Translations under genes and position numbers: made by a program | Shown: positions 18,301 through 26,675 of the stretch, in pieces | Position numbering within the stretch: position 1 is the stretch's first letter | Layout of the letters: each line of letters starts with the position of its first letter | The notes under the pieces: generated by a model | The model's database searches: none | What the model was told of the DNA's origin: nothing | The model's input: the letters and a program-made list of their open reading frames with translations, nothing else | Origin: Variovorax boronicumulans NBRC 103145 | GTDB lineage: Bacteria; Pseudomonadota; Gammaproteobacteria; Burkholderiales; Burkholderiaceae_C | NCBI RefSeq assembly: GCF_001591345.1 | Contig: NZ_BCUS01000028.1 | Span: 1 to 60,488 of the forward strand | Length of the DNA stretch: 60,488 nucleotides | Direction: 5' to 3'

Positions 18301-18345
18301 GTTTCATTGTTAAATAAGTAAATCGTTATGTATTGATTTTAGGGA
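18301..18345 (-). promoter_or_regulatory. AT-rich promoter region in front of the sox run
   Basis: A sharply AT-rich tract in the 144-bp gap between the thioredoxin gene and the first cytochrome gene (TTAAATAAGTAAATCGTTAT is part of it). Nothing else in the gap is AT-rich. It is the likely main sox promoter and regulator target, about 35-80 bp upstream of the cytochrome start. I could not place -35/-10 boxes with confidence. A weak hairpin (GAAACC-N5-GGTTTC, 18381-18397) lies between it and the thioredoxin stop. Confidence 0.45.
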
Positions 18346-18410
18346 CGATCGTGAACAAGGGAAGGGCTTTGCTCTTGGGGGAAACCCGTTCGGTTTCGCC
18401 ATGCATAACG

Positions 18411-18881
18411 TCAGCTGCGGACGGCGGTGCGCGCTTGCTGCAGGCGTGCTTCGAGGTAGGCGCCGTAGAAGTCCGAGTCGCCGCCGGTCAGGCGCTCGGC
18501 GACCTCGCGGCCGTTGCGGCCGAAGAAGAGCACGGTCGGCGCGACGCTGACGTGCCACGCCTTGATGAGCGCGTCGTGCGTGCGCGTGGTGCCGTCGAAG
18601 TCGCGCACCGCGCGTGGGTCGCGAAAGTCGATCTGCACCACGGGCAAGCCCGCGGCGAGTTCGGGCATGAGGTAGTGCTCGCGCGCGATCTTGCAGAAGG
18701 GGCAGCCCTGCAGGCTGGCCATGACGACCAGCGGTTGCGCGCGGGCCAGCGCCGCGGCGAGCGCGCCAGCCAGCGAGACGGGCGCGGGCAGTTGCACATC
18801 GGCCGCATGCACGGCCATCGGCGCGACGCACCACGCGGCAAGACCCGCGACGAGCTGCCGGCGCGTGCGGTCGCCGCTCAT
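18411..18881 (-). CDS. Periplasmic thioredoxin-like protein (SoxS/SoxW type)
   Basis: 156 aa with export signal (RTRRQLVAGLAAWCVAPMAVHA, shown here only in part as a motif: RTRRQLVAGLAAW to AVHA) and a thioredoxin active site CPFC at residues 60-63, followed by VSVAPTVLFF with the cis-Pro. In Sox systems thioredoxins of this kind (SoxS, SoxW) reduce and reactivate SoxY. Its ATG overlaps the stop of the upstream hydrolase gene (ATGA). It precedes the cytochrome-led sox run by 144 bp. SoxS versus SoxW cannot be decided from sequence alone. Confidence 0.85.
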   Translation of the reverse strand: MSGDRTRRQLVAGLAAWCVAPMAVHAADVQLPAPVSLAGALAAALARAQPLVVMASLQGCPFCKIAREHYLMPELAAGLPVVQIDFRDPRAVRDFDGTTRTHDALIKAWHVSVAPTVLFFGRNGREVAERLTGGDSDFYGAYLEARLQQARTAVRS

Positions 18882-19837
18882 CGCGCCTCCTGCTCCAGCA
18901 GCAGGTAGGTGTTGTAGGCGTTCATGCGGTTGGCCACCTTGAACAGCGGCCAGGCCTCGAAGCGCGACCAGTCGGTGGCGGCGTAGGCCTCGTCGAAAGG
19001 TGTCATCTCGGTCGCGGCCTTCTGCATCGCGCCGCGCAGGAAGACGAGGTAGTCGCGCGTCTGCCGCAGGTCTTGCGCCGGGTCGTCCGACGCGGGGCCG
19101 TGGCCCGGCACGATGGTGCGTGCGTCGAGCGCGAGCAGCGCGTCGAGCGATGTGATCCAGTGCCGGCTGTCGGCCGAGCCCACGTAGGGCGTGCGGTTGC
19201 GGAACACGATGTCGCCGGTGAACAGCACCTTCTGCTGCGGCAAAAAGATGGCCAGGTCTTCGGGCGTGTGCGCGGGACCGGCGGGCTGGATCACGAAGCG
19301 CGTGCCGCCGATGGTGAGCTCGGTGCGCCCGTCGATCCACACATCGGCCGGCACCAGCCGCGTGCGCTCGTCGATCCACGGCGCGAGCTCCTGGCGCGAG
19401 GCCTCGAGCCGCAGCCGCGCGGTGTCGGACGTGAGGTAGCTCTTGCCTCGCGCGTGCGCCACGATCTGCGCGCCCAGCGCCTTGAACACCTGCAGGCCGT
19501 AGATGTGGTCGGCGTGGTAGTGCGTGAGGATGACGTGGCTGATCGGCTTGGGCGTGAGCTTGCGGATCTCTTGCACCATGCGCTCGGCGACGGCGGGCGA
19601 GCCGAGCGCGTCGATCATCACGACGCTGTCGCGCGTGACGACGAAGCCGGCGTTGGAGATGAAGTTCTGGTTCTCCTTCGAGCCCAGCGCGGGGATGCCC
19701 TGCACGTAGTAGATGTCGGGCGCCACCGGCAGCGGGCGGATCTCGGGCGCGGCGAACGCGGCACTGGCGCTCAGCCAGAGCGCAGCGCACATCAGCAGCG
19801 CCTTCGCGCGAACGGCGGTGGGCCGGCACGGGAACAT
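18878..19837 (-). CDS. Periplasmic metallo-beta-lactamase-fold hydrolase of the sox locus
   Basis: 319 aa from MFPCRPTAVR, with AGGAGA upstream. The signal peptide ends ASAAFA. The zinc-binding motif HYHADH is at 106-111, with further ligands in PAGPAHTPED, LFTGDIVF and IVPGHGPAS, so the active site is complete. Similar proteins near sox genes have been called SoxH; others belong to the quinoprotein-relay MBL group. The substrate is unknown, and a thiol-ester or persulfide hydrolase role is inference. First gene of the sox-side minus-strand run; its promoter region is shared with the divergent DsrE gene. Confidence 0.88.
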   Translation of the reverse strand: MFPCRPTAVRAKALLMCAALWLSASAAFAAPEIRPLPVAPDIYYVQGIPALGSKENQNFISNAGFVVTRDSVVMIDALGSPAVAERMVQEIRKLTPKPISHVILTHYHADHIYGLQVFKALGAQIVAHARGKSYLTSDTARLRLEASRQELAPWIDERTRLVPADVWIDGRTELTIGGTRFVIQPAGPAHTPEDLAIFLPQQKVLFTGDIVFRNRTPYVGSADSRHWITSLDALLALDARTIVPGHGPASDDPAQDLRQTRDYLVFLRGAMQKAATEMTPFDEAYAATDWSRFEAWPLFKVANRMNAYNTYLLLEQEAR

Positions 19838-19891
19838 CGTGGGTCGTCTCCTGCGGGCTGGGCGGCGAGGGCCGCGGGCTTGCCCGGCTGT

Positions 19892-19915
19892 AAATATAAG
19901 CAGAAGATGATATTT
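19892..19915. promoter_or_regulatory. Inverted repeat AAATAT-N12-ATATTT between the MBL and DsrE genes
   Basis: Perfect 6-bp arms separated by 12 bp in the 111-bp divergent gap, 33 bp before the DsrE start and 55 bp before the MBL start. AT-rich palindromes are usual targets of ArsR-family repressors, and an ArsR gene lies 0.5 kb away. The link to that regulator is inference. Confidence 0.45.
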
Positions 19916-19948
19916 TGCGGGCAACGACAACAGCCAGAGGGTTTCCCC

Positions 19949-20362
19949 ATGAGACACGCATTCATCGCTTTCCTGCTCGCCATGGTCGCCACGTTCGCGG
20001 GCGCGCAGGAGACCAAGGTGGTCTACCACGTGAACACCGGCGTGGAGAGCAGCGCCGCCATCCTGGCGAACATCACGAACCACCTGAACGCGGAGCCGAA
20101 GGCGAAGATCGTGGTGGTCACGCACGGCCCCGGCATCGACTTCCTACTGAGCGATGCGAAGGACAGCCGGGGCCGCGAGTTCAGCGGCCCGGTGAGCGCA
20201 TTGGCCGGACGCGGCGTGGAGTTCAAGGTGTGCAACAACACGCTCACCACGCGCAACATCGACGCGGGCAAGCTGCTGATGGAAACCAAGGTGGTGCCCT
20301 CGGGCGTGGCCGAGGTGGCGCGGCTGCAGGCGAAGGAAGGCTACGTCTACCTGAAGCCCTGA
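19949..20362 (+). CDS. Exported DsrE-family protein
   Basis: 137 aa; signal peptide MRHAFIAFLLAMVATFAGA then a DsrE/DsrF-like Rossmannoid domain: VVYHVNTGVESSAAILANI, IVVVTHGPGIDFLL and VEFKVCNNTLTTRNI. A single Cys at residue 95 is in the place used by DsrE-like sulfur carriers for persulfide binding. Divergent from the MBL gene, next to sox and an ArsR regulator, it probably traffics sulfur in the periplasm; this is inference from family and context. AGAGGG lies upstream of the ATG. Confidence 0.85.
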   Translation: MRHAFIAFLLAMVATFAGAQETKVVYHVNTGVESSAAILANITNHLNAEPKAKIVVVTHGPGIDFLLSDAKDSRGREFSGPVSALAGRGVEFKVCNNTLTTRNIDAGKLLMETKVVPSGVAEVARLQAKEGYVYLKP

Positions 20363-20371
20363 GGCGCGAAA

Positions 20372-20400
20372 GCCGGCTGACGCCGGCCTTCTTCTCTTCT
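20372..20400 (+). terminator. Hairpin with pyrimidine tract between convergent genes
   Basis: GCCGGC-TGAC-GCCGGC followed by CTTCTTCTCTTCTTCT, between the stops of the DsrE gene and the minus-strand ArsR gene. The downstream tract is not pure T, so its strength is uncertain. Confidence 0.55.
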
Positions 20401-20402
20401 TC

Positions 20403-20744
20403 TTATTCCTGCTCGATGGCGATCTGCACGCAGATGCTGCGGCACAGCGCCACCACGGTCTCGTTCGCGATGCTGTAGTAGATGCTCACGCCGTCGCGGC
20501 GTCGCGCGAGCACGCCCGCCTGATAGAGCGTGTTCAGGTGCTGCGACATGTTGGGCTGCGTGGTGTCGATCTGCGCGAGCAGCTCGCTCACGTTCTTCTC
20601 GCCGTTGCACAGCAGGCTCACGATCTTCAGCCGCATGGGCGCGGCCATGGCCCGGAACAGGTCGGCGGCCATGTCGAAGACCTCGTCCTCGGTGACAGCC
20701 GCGGACTTCTTACGGGGTTTGGTGGCCATGCTGAATAGGTTCAT
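20403..20744 (-). CDS. ArsR-family regulator with BigR/SqrR-like cysteines (SoxR type)
   Basis: 113 aa if started at MNLFSMATKP; a start five codons later (20729) is equally possible, neither having a clear ribosome-binding site. Winged-helix ArsR fold: the recognition helix region reads TTQPNMSQHLNTLYQAG, followed by the wing RRRDGVSIYYSI. Cysteines fall at residue 46 (SLLCNGEKNVSE) and at 101 and 105 (ALCRSICVQ). The Cys in the second helix paired with one in the last helix is the arrangement in the persulfide-sensing repressors BigR and SqrR, and in Sox regulators called SoxR. It likely represses sox and DsrE genes until reduced sulfur appears. The link to these genes rests on proximity. 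Confidence 0.85.
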   Translation of the reverse strand: MNLFSMATKPRKKSAAVTEDEVFDMAADLFRAMAAPMRLKIVSLLCNGEKNVSELLAQIDTTQPNMSQHLNTLYQAGVLARRRDGVSIYYSIANETVVALCRSICVQIAIEQE

Positions 20745-20979
20745 GCGCAGGTCGCAATGTACATCGGCCCTTGGCGGCGCGAGCGATGTCCCGGCGGCCG
20801 TACGGCGATTGCACACCGGCGCCGCGTCACAAAAGCGACGCGCTGCCCGTCTTCGGGGTGCGGGGATGTCCCCGCGCAACCACCCGGAGCACCCCGCATG
20901 CACGCCACGCCAAAGATAGCCCTGCCCTATCGGGGCCATTGCCACGTCTTTCTCGACAGCGTTCGGACGCGATCTAATA

Positions 20980-20999
20980 ATCAAAGCACTTTCTTTGAT
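20980..20999. promoter_or_regulatory. Perfect 7-bp inverted repeat ahead of the RND efflux operon
   Basis: ATCAAAG-CACTTT-CTTTGAT stands 17 bp before the adaptor start and just before its ribosome-binding site. It is the most AT-rich part of the 272-bp gap between the ArsR gene and the pump operon. A repressor operator is the simplest reading. Another, looser repeat GATAG-N7-CTATC lies upstream in the same gap, near 20916-20932. Confidence 0.55.
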
Positions 21000-21016
21000 A
21001 AAAAAGCAGGTTGCGT

Positions 21017-22123
21017 ATGAACAAACAAACCAGGACCTGGCTCGGCGCCGGTCTCACGGTCGCGGTGCTGGGCGCGGCGGGCTACGGGCTCGTGGCGAAG
21101 TTCCAGCCGGCCCATGCACAGGGCGGCGTGATGCCGCCGGCCAAGGTGGCGGTGGCCCCCGCGCGGCAAACCGAGATGGCGCGCTTTCTCGGCGGCATCG
21201 GCACGCTGGAGGCCAACCGGCAGGTCGAGGTGCCAGCCGAGGTGGAGGGACGGGTCGCGAAGATCCTGTTCACGCCGGGCGCGCAGGTGCGTGCCGGCCA
21301 GTTGCTGGTGCAGCTGAACGATGCGCCCGAACAGGGCGACCTCGAACGGCTGCGCGCCCAGCAGGCCAATGCCAGGGCCCTGCTCGAACGCACGCGCCGC
21401 CTGCTGCCGCAGCAGGCCGCCACGCAGGAGCAGATGGAGCAGGCGCAGGCCGCCTTCGACCAGGCCAGCGGCGAGCTGCGCCGCGTGCAAGCGCTCATCG
21501 AGCAGAAGCACATCCGGGCGCCGTTCGACGGCGTGCTGGGCATCCGCAAGGTCAACCTCGGCCAGTTCGTGCGCGCCGGCGATGCGCTGGTGTCGCTCAC
21601 CGATGCGCGCACGCTGTTCGCCAACCTCACGCTGCCCGAGAACGCGCTGCCGGCACTGCGGCGCAACCAGGCGGTGGCGCTCGCGGTCGACGCCTACCCG
21701 GGCCGCGTGTTCCCCGCGAAGCTCAGCGCCATCGAGCCCATGATCGGCAGCGACACGCGCACCGTGCGGCTGCAGGCCACGGTCGACAACGCCGACGGCG
21801 CGCTCACGCCCGGCATGTACGTCAACGCCAAGGTGGCGCTGCCCGCGCGCGCCGACGCCATCGCGGTGCCTGAAACCGCCATCACCTACAGCACGCACGG
21901 CGACTCGGTGTTCGTGGTGCGCGCCGGCGACAAGGGCGACGGCTTCTCGGTGCAGCAGGTGTTCGTGAAGACCGGCGAACGACAAGACGGCTTGGTCGTC
22001 GTCGAGCAGGGCCTGAAGGCCGGCGAGCAGGTCGTCACCTCGGGCCAGCTGCGCCTGTACAACGGCGCCGCCGTGGCCCCGGCCGCGAAGGACACGCTGG
22101 CCCTGCAGGACGCGAAGTCATGA
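21017..22123 (+). CDS. RND efflux periplasmic adaptor subunit
   Basis: 368 aa from the ATG after GCAGG; a TTG two codons earlier is not favoured. Membrane-fusion protein: N-terminal helix (GAGLTVAVLGAAGYGLV), barrel-sandwich halves around VEVPAEVEGRVAKILF (about 65) and IRAPFDGVLGIRKVNLGQFV (about 170), a helical hairpin between them (PQQAATQEQMEQAQAAFDQA), then the beta-barrel domain (LTPGMYVNAKVALPA) near 270. It bridges pump and outer-membrane channel. The stop overlaps the pump start (ATGA). Confidence 0.95.
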   Translation: MNKQTRTWLGAGLTVAVLGAAGYGLVAKFQPAHAQGGVMPPAKVAVAPARQTEMARFLGGIGTLEANRQVEVPAEVEGRVAKILFTPGAQVRAGQLLVQLNDAPEQGDLERLRAQQANARALLERTRRLLPQQAATQEQMEQAQAAFDQASGELRRVQALIEQKHIRAPFDGVLGIRKVNLGQFVRAGDALVSLTDARTLFANLTLPENALPALRRNQAVALAVDAYPGRVFPAKLSAIEPMIGSDTRTVRLQATVDNADGALTPGMYVNAKVALPARADAIAVPETAITYSTHGDSVFVVRAGDKGDGFSVQQVFVKTGERQDGLVVVEQGLKAGEQVVTSGQLRLYNGAAVAPAAKDTLALQDAKS

Positions 22124-25100
22124 AGTTCACCGACCTCTTCGTGCGCCGGCCCGTGCTGGCGCTGGTGGTGAGCACGCTCATCCTGCTGCTCGGCGCGCGT
22201 GCGCTGGGCGACCTGCCGGTGCGCCAGTACCCGCTCACCGAGAGCACCACGCTCACCATCACCACGCAGTACCCCGGCGCCTCGCCGGAGCTGATGCAGG
22301 GCTTCGTCACGCAGCCCATCGCGCAGGCGGTGGCGACCATCGAGAACGTCGACTACCTCTCGTCGTCGTCCACGCTGGGCCGCAGCGTGATCAGCGTGCG
22401 CATGAAGCTCAACGCCGACGCCAACCAGGCGCTCACGCAGGCCATGGCGCAGGTCAGCCAGGTGAAGTACCGGCTGCCGGCCGAGGCCTTCGACCCGGTG
22501 ATCCTCAAGTCGTCGGGCGAAGCCACGGCCGTCGCCTACGTGGGCTTCTCGAGCAAGACGATGCCCGTGCCGCAGCTCACCGACTACCTCTCGCGCGTGG
22601 TGCAGCCGCAGTTCGCGTCGATCGAGGGCGTCTCGGGCGTCGAGGTGTCGGGCGGGCAGACGCTGGCGATGCGCGTGTGGCTGGACGCCAACCGCATGGC
22701 CGCGCGCGGCATCTCGGCCGGCGAGCTGGCCGACGCGCTGCGCCAGAACAACGTGCAGGCCGCACCCGGGCAGGTGAAGGGCCTGTACGTGGTGTCGAAC
22801 ATCCGCGTGAACACCGACCTGGTGAACGTGGCGGAGTTCCGCGACATGGTCATCAAGCGCGACGGCGATGCCATCGTGCGGCTGGGCGACGTGGCCACGG
22901 TGGAACTCGGCGCGGCGAGCGCCGACAGCAGCGCGACGATGGACGGCGACAAGGCCATCTACCTCGGCCTGCAGGCCGCGCCCAACGGCAACCCGCTGGT
23001 GATCGTGAAGCGCATCCGCGACCTGCTGCCCGGCATCAAGCAGAACCTCCCGCCGGGCGTGGAGGTGCAGCTGCCCTTCGAACTCGCGCGCTTCATCGAG
23101 GCCTCGATCGACGAGGTGCAGAAGACGCTGCTCGAAGCCATCGCCATCGTGGTGCTGGTGATCTTCCTGTGCCTGGGCTCGCTGCGCGCGGTGCTCATTC
23201 CGGTGGTGACCATTCCGCTGTCGATGCTGGGCGCGGCGGCACTGATGCTGCTGTTCGGCTTCAGCATCAACCTGCTCACGCTGCTGGCGATGGTGCTGGC
23301 CATCGGCCTGGTGGTGGACGACGCCATCGTGGTGGTCGAGAACGTGCACCGCCACATCGAGGAAGGCAAGTCGCGCGTGCAGGCCGCGCTGATCGGCGCG
23401 CGCGAAGTGGCCGGCCCGGTGATCGCGATGACGCTCACGCTGGCCGCGGTGTACGCGCCCATCGGCCTCATGGGCGGGCTCACGGGCTCGCTGTTCAAGG
23501 AGTTCGCCTTCACGCTGGCGGGCGCGGTGGTGGTGTCGGGCGTGATCGCGCTCACGCTGTCGCCGGTGATGAGCTCGTTCCTGTTGCCGCAGGACGCCAC
23601 GGCGGGCCGCATGGCGCGCTATGCCGAGGCCTTCTTCCACAAGCTGGCCACGGCCTATGGACGGCTGCTCGACGTGTCGCTGCACCACCGCTGGGTCACG
23701 GGCCTGCTGGCGGCGGCCGTGCTCGTGAGCCTGCCCTTTCTGTACAACGCGGCGCAGCGCGAGCTGGCGCCGGGCGAAGACCAGGCGATGGTGATGACCG
23801 TCATCAAGTCGCCGCAGCACGCCAACATCGACTACGTCGAGAAGTTCGGCCAGAAGTGGGACGAGGTGCTGGCCAAGCTGCCCGAGAACACCGGCCGCTG
23901 GCTCATCAACGGCTCGGACGGCGTCTCCAACAGCATCGGCGGCGTGCAGCTGTCCGACTGGAAAGATCGCCAGCGCAACGCCGACCAGATCCAGGGCGAC
24001 GTGCAGGGCGGCATGAACGAGGTCGAGGGCAGCAGCGTGTTCGCCTTTCAGCTGCCGTCGCTTCCCGGTTCGACCGGTGGGCTTCCGGTGCAGATGGTGA
24101 TCCGCAGCGCGGGCGACCACCGCAGCGTGTTCGAGGCGATGGAAACGCTGAAGAAGGCGGCGCGCGAGAGCGGCAAGTTCGCCGTGGTCGACAGCGACCT
24201 GGAGTTCAACAACCCCGTGACCGAGGTGCGCGTGGACCGCGCCAAGGCCAACAGCATGGGCGTGACCATGAAGGCCATCGGCGACACGCTGGCCGTTCTG
24301 GTGGGTGAGAACTACGTCAACCGCTTCGGCATGGACGGCCGCTCGTACGACGTGATTCCGCAGTCGCCGCGCGACCAGCGGCTCACGGCCGAGGCGCTGT
24401 CGCGCTACTTCGTGAAGAGCGCGAGCGGCCAGCCCGTGCCGCTGGCCAACCTGGTGACGCTGTCGACCAGCGTGGGCCCCAACAAGCTCACGCAGTTCAA
24501 CCAGCTCAACGCCGCGACCTTCCAGGCGATTCCGATGCCGGGCGTGACCATGGGCGACGCCGTGGCGTTCCTGAGCGAAGAGGCGAAGAAGCTGCCGGCC
24601 GGCTTCAGCTACGACTGGCAGTCGGACGCGCGCCAGTTCACGCAGGAAGGCTCTGCCCTGGTGATGGCCTTCGTGTTCGCGATCGTGGTGATCTACCTGG
24701 TGCTGGCCGCGCAGTACGAGAGCCTGCGCGACCCGCTGATCATCCTGGTCAGCGTGCCGATGTCGATCTGCGGCGCGCTGGTGCCGCTGGCGCTGGGCTT
24801 TGCCACCATCAACATCTACACGCAGATCGGACTGGTGACGCTCATCGGGCTCATCAGCAAGCACGGCATCCTGATGGTGGAGTTCGCCAACGAGATCCAG
24901 GAGCGCCTGAACCTGGAGCGCCGCGCCGCCATCGAGCAGGCCGCGCGCATCCGGCTGCGCCCGATCCTGATGACCACGGCCGCGATGGTGGTGGGCCTGG
25001 TGCCGCTGCTGTTCGCCAGCGGCGCGGGCGCCAACAGCCGCTTCAGCATCGGCCTGGTGATCGTGGTCGGCATGCTGGTGGGCACGCTGTTCACGCTGTT

Positions 25101-25218
25101 CGTGCTGCCCACCATGTACACGCTGCTGGCACGCGACCACCGCACGGTGGGCCGCTCGCAGCGCGCCGCCGAACTCGAGGCGCTCGTGGCGCGCGAGCCT
25201 GCCGGCGACACCGTCTGA
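22120..25218 (+). CDS. RND multidrug efflux pump (HAE1-type)
   Basis: 1032 aa, the usual length for AcrB/MexB-type inner-membrane pumps. Two repeats of six helices with large periplasmic loops. The proton-relay Asp pair is in GLVVDDAIVVVENVHRHIEE (about residue 400), and the matching second-half helix reads GLVTLIGLISKHGILMVEFANE near 915. The N-terminus MKFTDLFVRRPVLALVVS is typical. Substrates cannot be told from sequence; by overall look it is closer to the MexI/MexW-like group than to AcrB. Operon with adaptor and channel. Confidence 0.95.
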   Translation: MKFTDLFVRRPVLALVVSTLILLLGARALGDLPVRQYPLTESTTLTITTQYPGASPELMQGFVTQPIAQAVATIENVDYLSSSSTLGRSVISVRMKLNADANQALTQAMAQVSQVKYRLPAEAFDPVILKSSGEATAVAYVGFSSKTMPVPQLTDYLSRVVQPQFASIEGVSGVEVSGGQTLAMRVWLDANRMAARGISAGELADALRQNNVQAAPGQVKGLYVVSNIRVNTDLVNVAEFRDMVIKRDGDAIVRLGDVATVELGAASADSSATMDGDKAIYLGLQAAPNGNPLVIVKRIRDLLPGIKQNLPPGVEVQLPFELARFIEASIDEVQKTLLEAIAIVVLVIFLCLGSLRAVLIPVVTIPLSMLGAAALMLLFGFSINLLTLLAMVLAIGLVVDDAIVVVENVHRHIEEGKSRVQAALIGAREVAGPVIAMTLTLAAVYAPIGLMGGLTGSLFKEFAFTLAGAVVVSGVIALTLSPVMSSFLLPQDATAGRMARYAEAFFHKLATAYGRLLDVSLHHRWVTGLLAAAVLVSLPFLYNAAQRELAPGEDQAMVMTVIKSPQHANIDYVEKFGQKWDEVLAKLPENTGRWLINGSDGVSNSIGGVQLSDWKDRQRNADQIQGDVQGGMNEVEGSSVFAFQLPSLPGSTGGLPVQMVIRSAGDHRSVFEAMETLKKAARESGKFAVVDSDLEFNNPVTEVRVDRAKANSMGVTMKAIGDTLAVLVGENYVNRFGMDGRSYDVIPQSPRDQRLTAEALSRYFVKSASGQPVPLANLVTLSTSVGPNKLTQFNQLNAATFQAIPMPGVTMGDAVAFLSEEAKKLPAGFSYDWQSDARQFTQEGSALVMAFVFAIVVIYLVLAAQYESLRDPLIILVSVPMSICGALVPLALGFATINIYTQIGLVTLIGLISKHGILMVEFANEIQERLNLERRAAIEQAARIRLRPILMTTAAMVVGLVPLLFASGAGANSRFSIGLVIVVGMLVGTLFTLFVLPTMYTLLARDHRTVGRSQRAAELEALVAREPAGDTV

Positions 25219-25236
25219 GACACCGGGAGCATGACC

Positions 25237-26673
25237 ATGACGACAACAAGACCCTTCTCCTACGCCGCACCGTTCGCCCTCAGCCTGCTGGTGCTGGCCG
25301 GTTGCGCGGTCGGGCCGAAGTACGCCGCGCCGAACGATGCGCCGGTAGCCATCGCCGCCCCCGAGCGCGCGCTGTTCGCGCCCGACGCGGTGCAGCGCGA
25401 CTGGTGGCGCCAGCTCGACGATCCGCAGCTCGACGCGCTCGTCGAACGCGCGCTGGCCGGCAACCACGACATCCGCATCGCCCACGCACGGCTGCTGGAA
25501 GCGCGTGCGATGCAGACCGAAGCCGAGCTCGACCGCCTGCCCGTGGTGACGCTGGGCGCCGGCAAGACACGCAGCATCGCACAAGGCAACGGCGTGCCGG
25601 CCGATGCGCGCACGCTGGCCCAGAGCAGCCGCGCCGGCTTCGACGCCGGCTGGGAGATCGACCTGTTCGGCCGCCTGCAGCGCCTGGACGAAGCCGCCAC
25701 CGCGCGCGCCCAGGCCAGCGCGGCCGACCTCGCGCAGGTGCGCATCGTGGCCGTGGCCGAACTGGCGCGCAACTACTACGAGATGCGCGGCGCCGAGCAG
25801 CGCCTGGCCGTGACGCAGCGCACCCTCGAGAGCCTGCGCCAGAGCCTGCGCGTGACCGAGGCGCAGGTGCGCACCGGGCGCGGCCTTGAAGGCGACCTGG
25901 CCAGCGCGCAGGCCAACCTGGCCAGCACCGAGAGCCAGCTGCCCGCGCTCGAGACCACGCGCCGCCAGGCCGCGCACCGCGTCGCCGTGCTGGCGGGCCT
26001 GCGCCCGGCCGAGCTGACTCCGATGCTGCAGCCACACCCGCTGCGCGTGCTCGACAAGCGTCTGCCCATCGGCGACCTGGGCGAGCTGCTGCGCCGCCGG
26101 CCCGACGTGCTGCGCGCCGAGCGCGGCCTGGCCGCCAGCACCGCCGACGTGGGCGCGGCCACGGCCGAGCTGTACCCGCGCGTCGACATCGGCGGCTTCC
26201 TGGGCTTCATCGCGCTGCGCGGGGCCGACCTGGGCAGTTCGTCGAGCCGCGCCTTCAGCGTCACGCCCGGCGTGAGCTGGCCTGCGCTGCGGCTGGGCTC
26301 GGTCAAGGCCCGCCTGCGCGGCGCCGAAGCGCGAGCCGAGGGCGAGCGCGCCGTCTACGAACAGACCGTGCTGCGCGCCATCGAGGACGTCGAAAGCGCC
26401 CTCACCGGCTACGGCCAGAACCAGCTGCGCCTGCAGCGGCTGCTGGAGGCCTCGGCCCGCAGCGGCCGCGCCGCCGAGCTGGCCGAAGTGCGCTACCGCG
26501 AAGGCGCCGCGCCCTACCTGAGCGTGCTCGACGCGCAGCGCACCCTGCTGCGCGCGCAGGATGCCGTGGCCGAGGCTGAAACGGCCTCGTTCACCAGCCT
26601 CGTGGCGCTTTACAAAGCACTGGGCGGAGGCTGGCAAGCGCCCACGGATGCGAGGGGAGGCCCAACCACCTGA
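25237..26673 (+). CDS. Outer-membrane efflux lipoprotein (NodT/OprM family)
   Basis: TolC-like outer-membrane channel of the RND system, 478 aa. Of two neighbouring ATGs the second is preferred because GGGAG lies seven bases before it but only one base before the first (25231). The lipobox LLVLAGC is followed by AVGPKYAAP, typical of NodT lipoproteins. The two-fold repeated helical barrel region is intact, with AEVRYREGAAPYLSVLDAQRTLL near 420 as the last conserved motif. Follows the pump after about 20 bp. Confidence 0.93.
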   Translation: MTTTRPFSYAAPFALSLLVLAGCAVGPKYAAPNDAPVAIAAPERALFAPDAVQRDWWRQLDDPQLDALVERALAGNHDIRIAHARLLEARAMQTEAELDRLPVVTLGAGKTRSIAQGNGVPADARTLAQSSRAGFDAGWEIDLFGRLQRLDEAATARAQASAADLAQVRIVAVAELARNYYEMRGAEQRLAVTQRTLESLRQSLRVTEAQVRTGRGLEGDLASAQANLASTESQLPALETTRRQAAHRVAVLAGLRPAELTPMLQPHPLRVLDKRLPIGDLGELLRRRPDVLRAERGLAASTADVGAATAELYPRVDIGGFLGFIALRGADLGSSSSRAFSVTPGVSWPALRLGSVKARLRGAEARAEGERAVYEQTVLRAIEDVESALTGYGQNQLRLQRLLEASARSGRAAELAEVRYREGAAPYLSVLDAQRTLLRAQDAVAEAETASFTSLVALYKALGGGWQAPTDARGGPTT

Positions 26674-26675
26674 CA

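Noticed and set aside
18381..18397. GAAACC-N5-GGTTTC hairpin after the thioredoxin gene as a terminator
   Set aside because: Short stem followed by C-rich rather than T-rich sequence in the minus direction.
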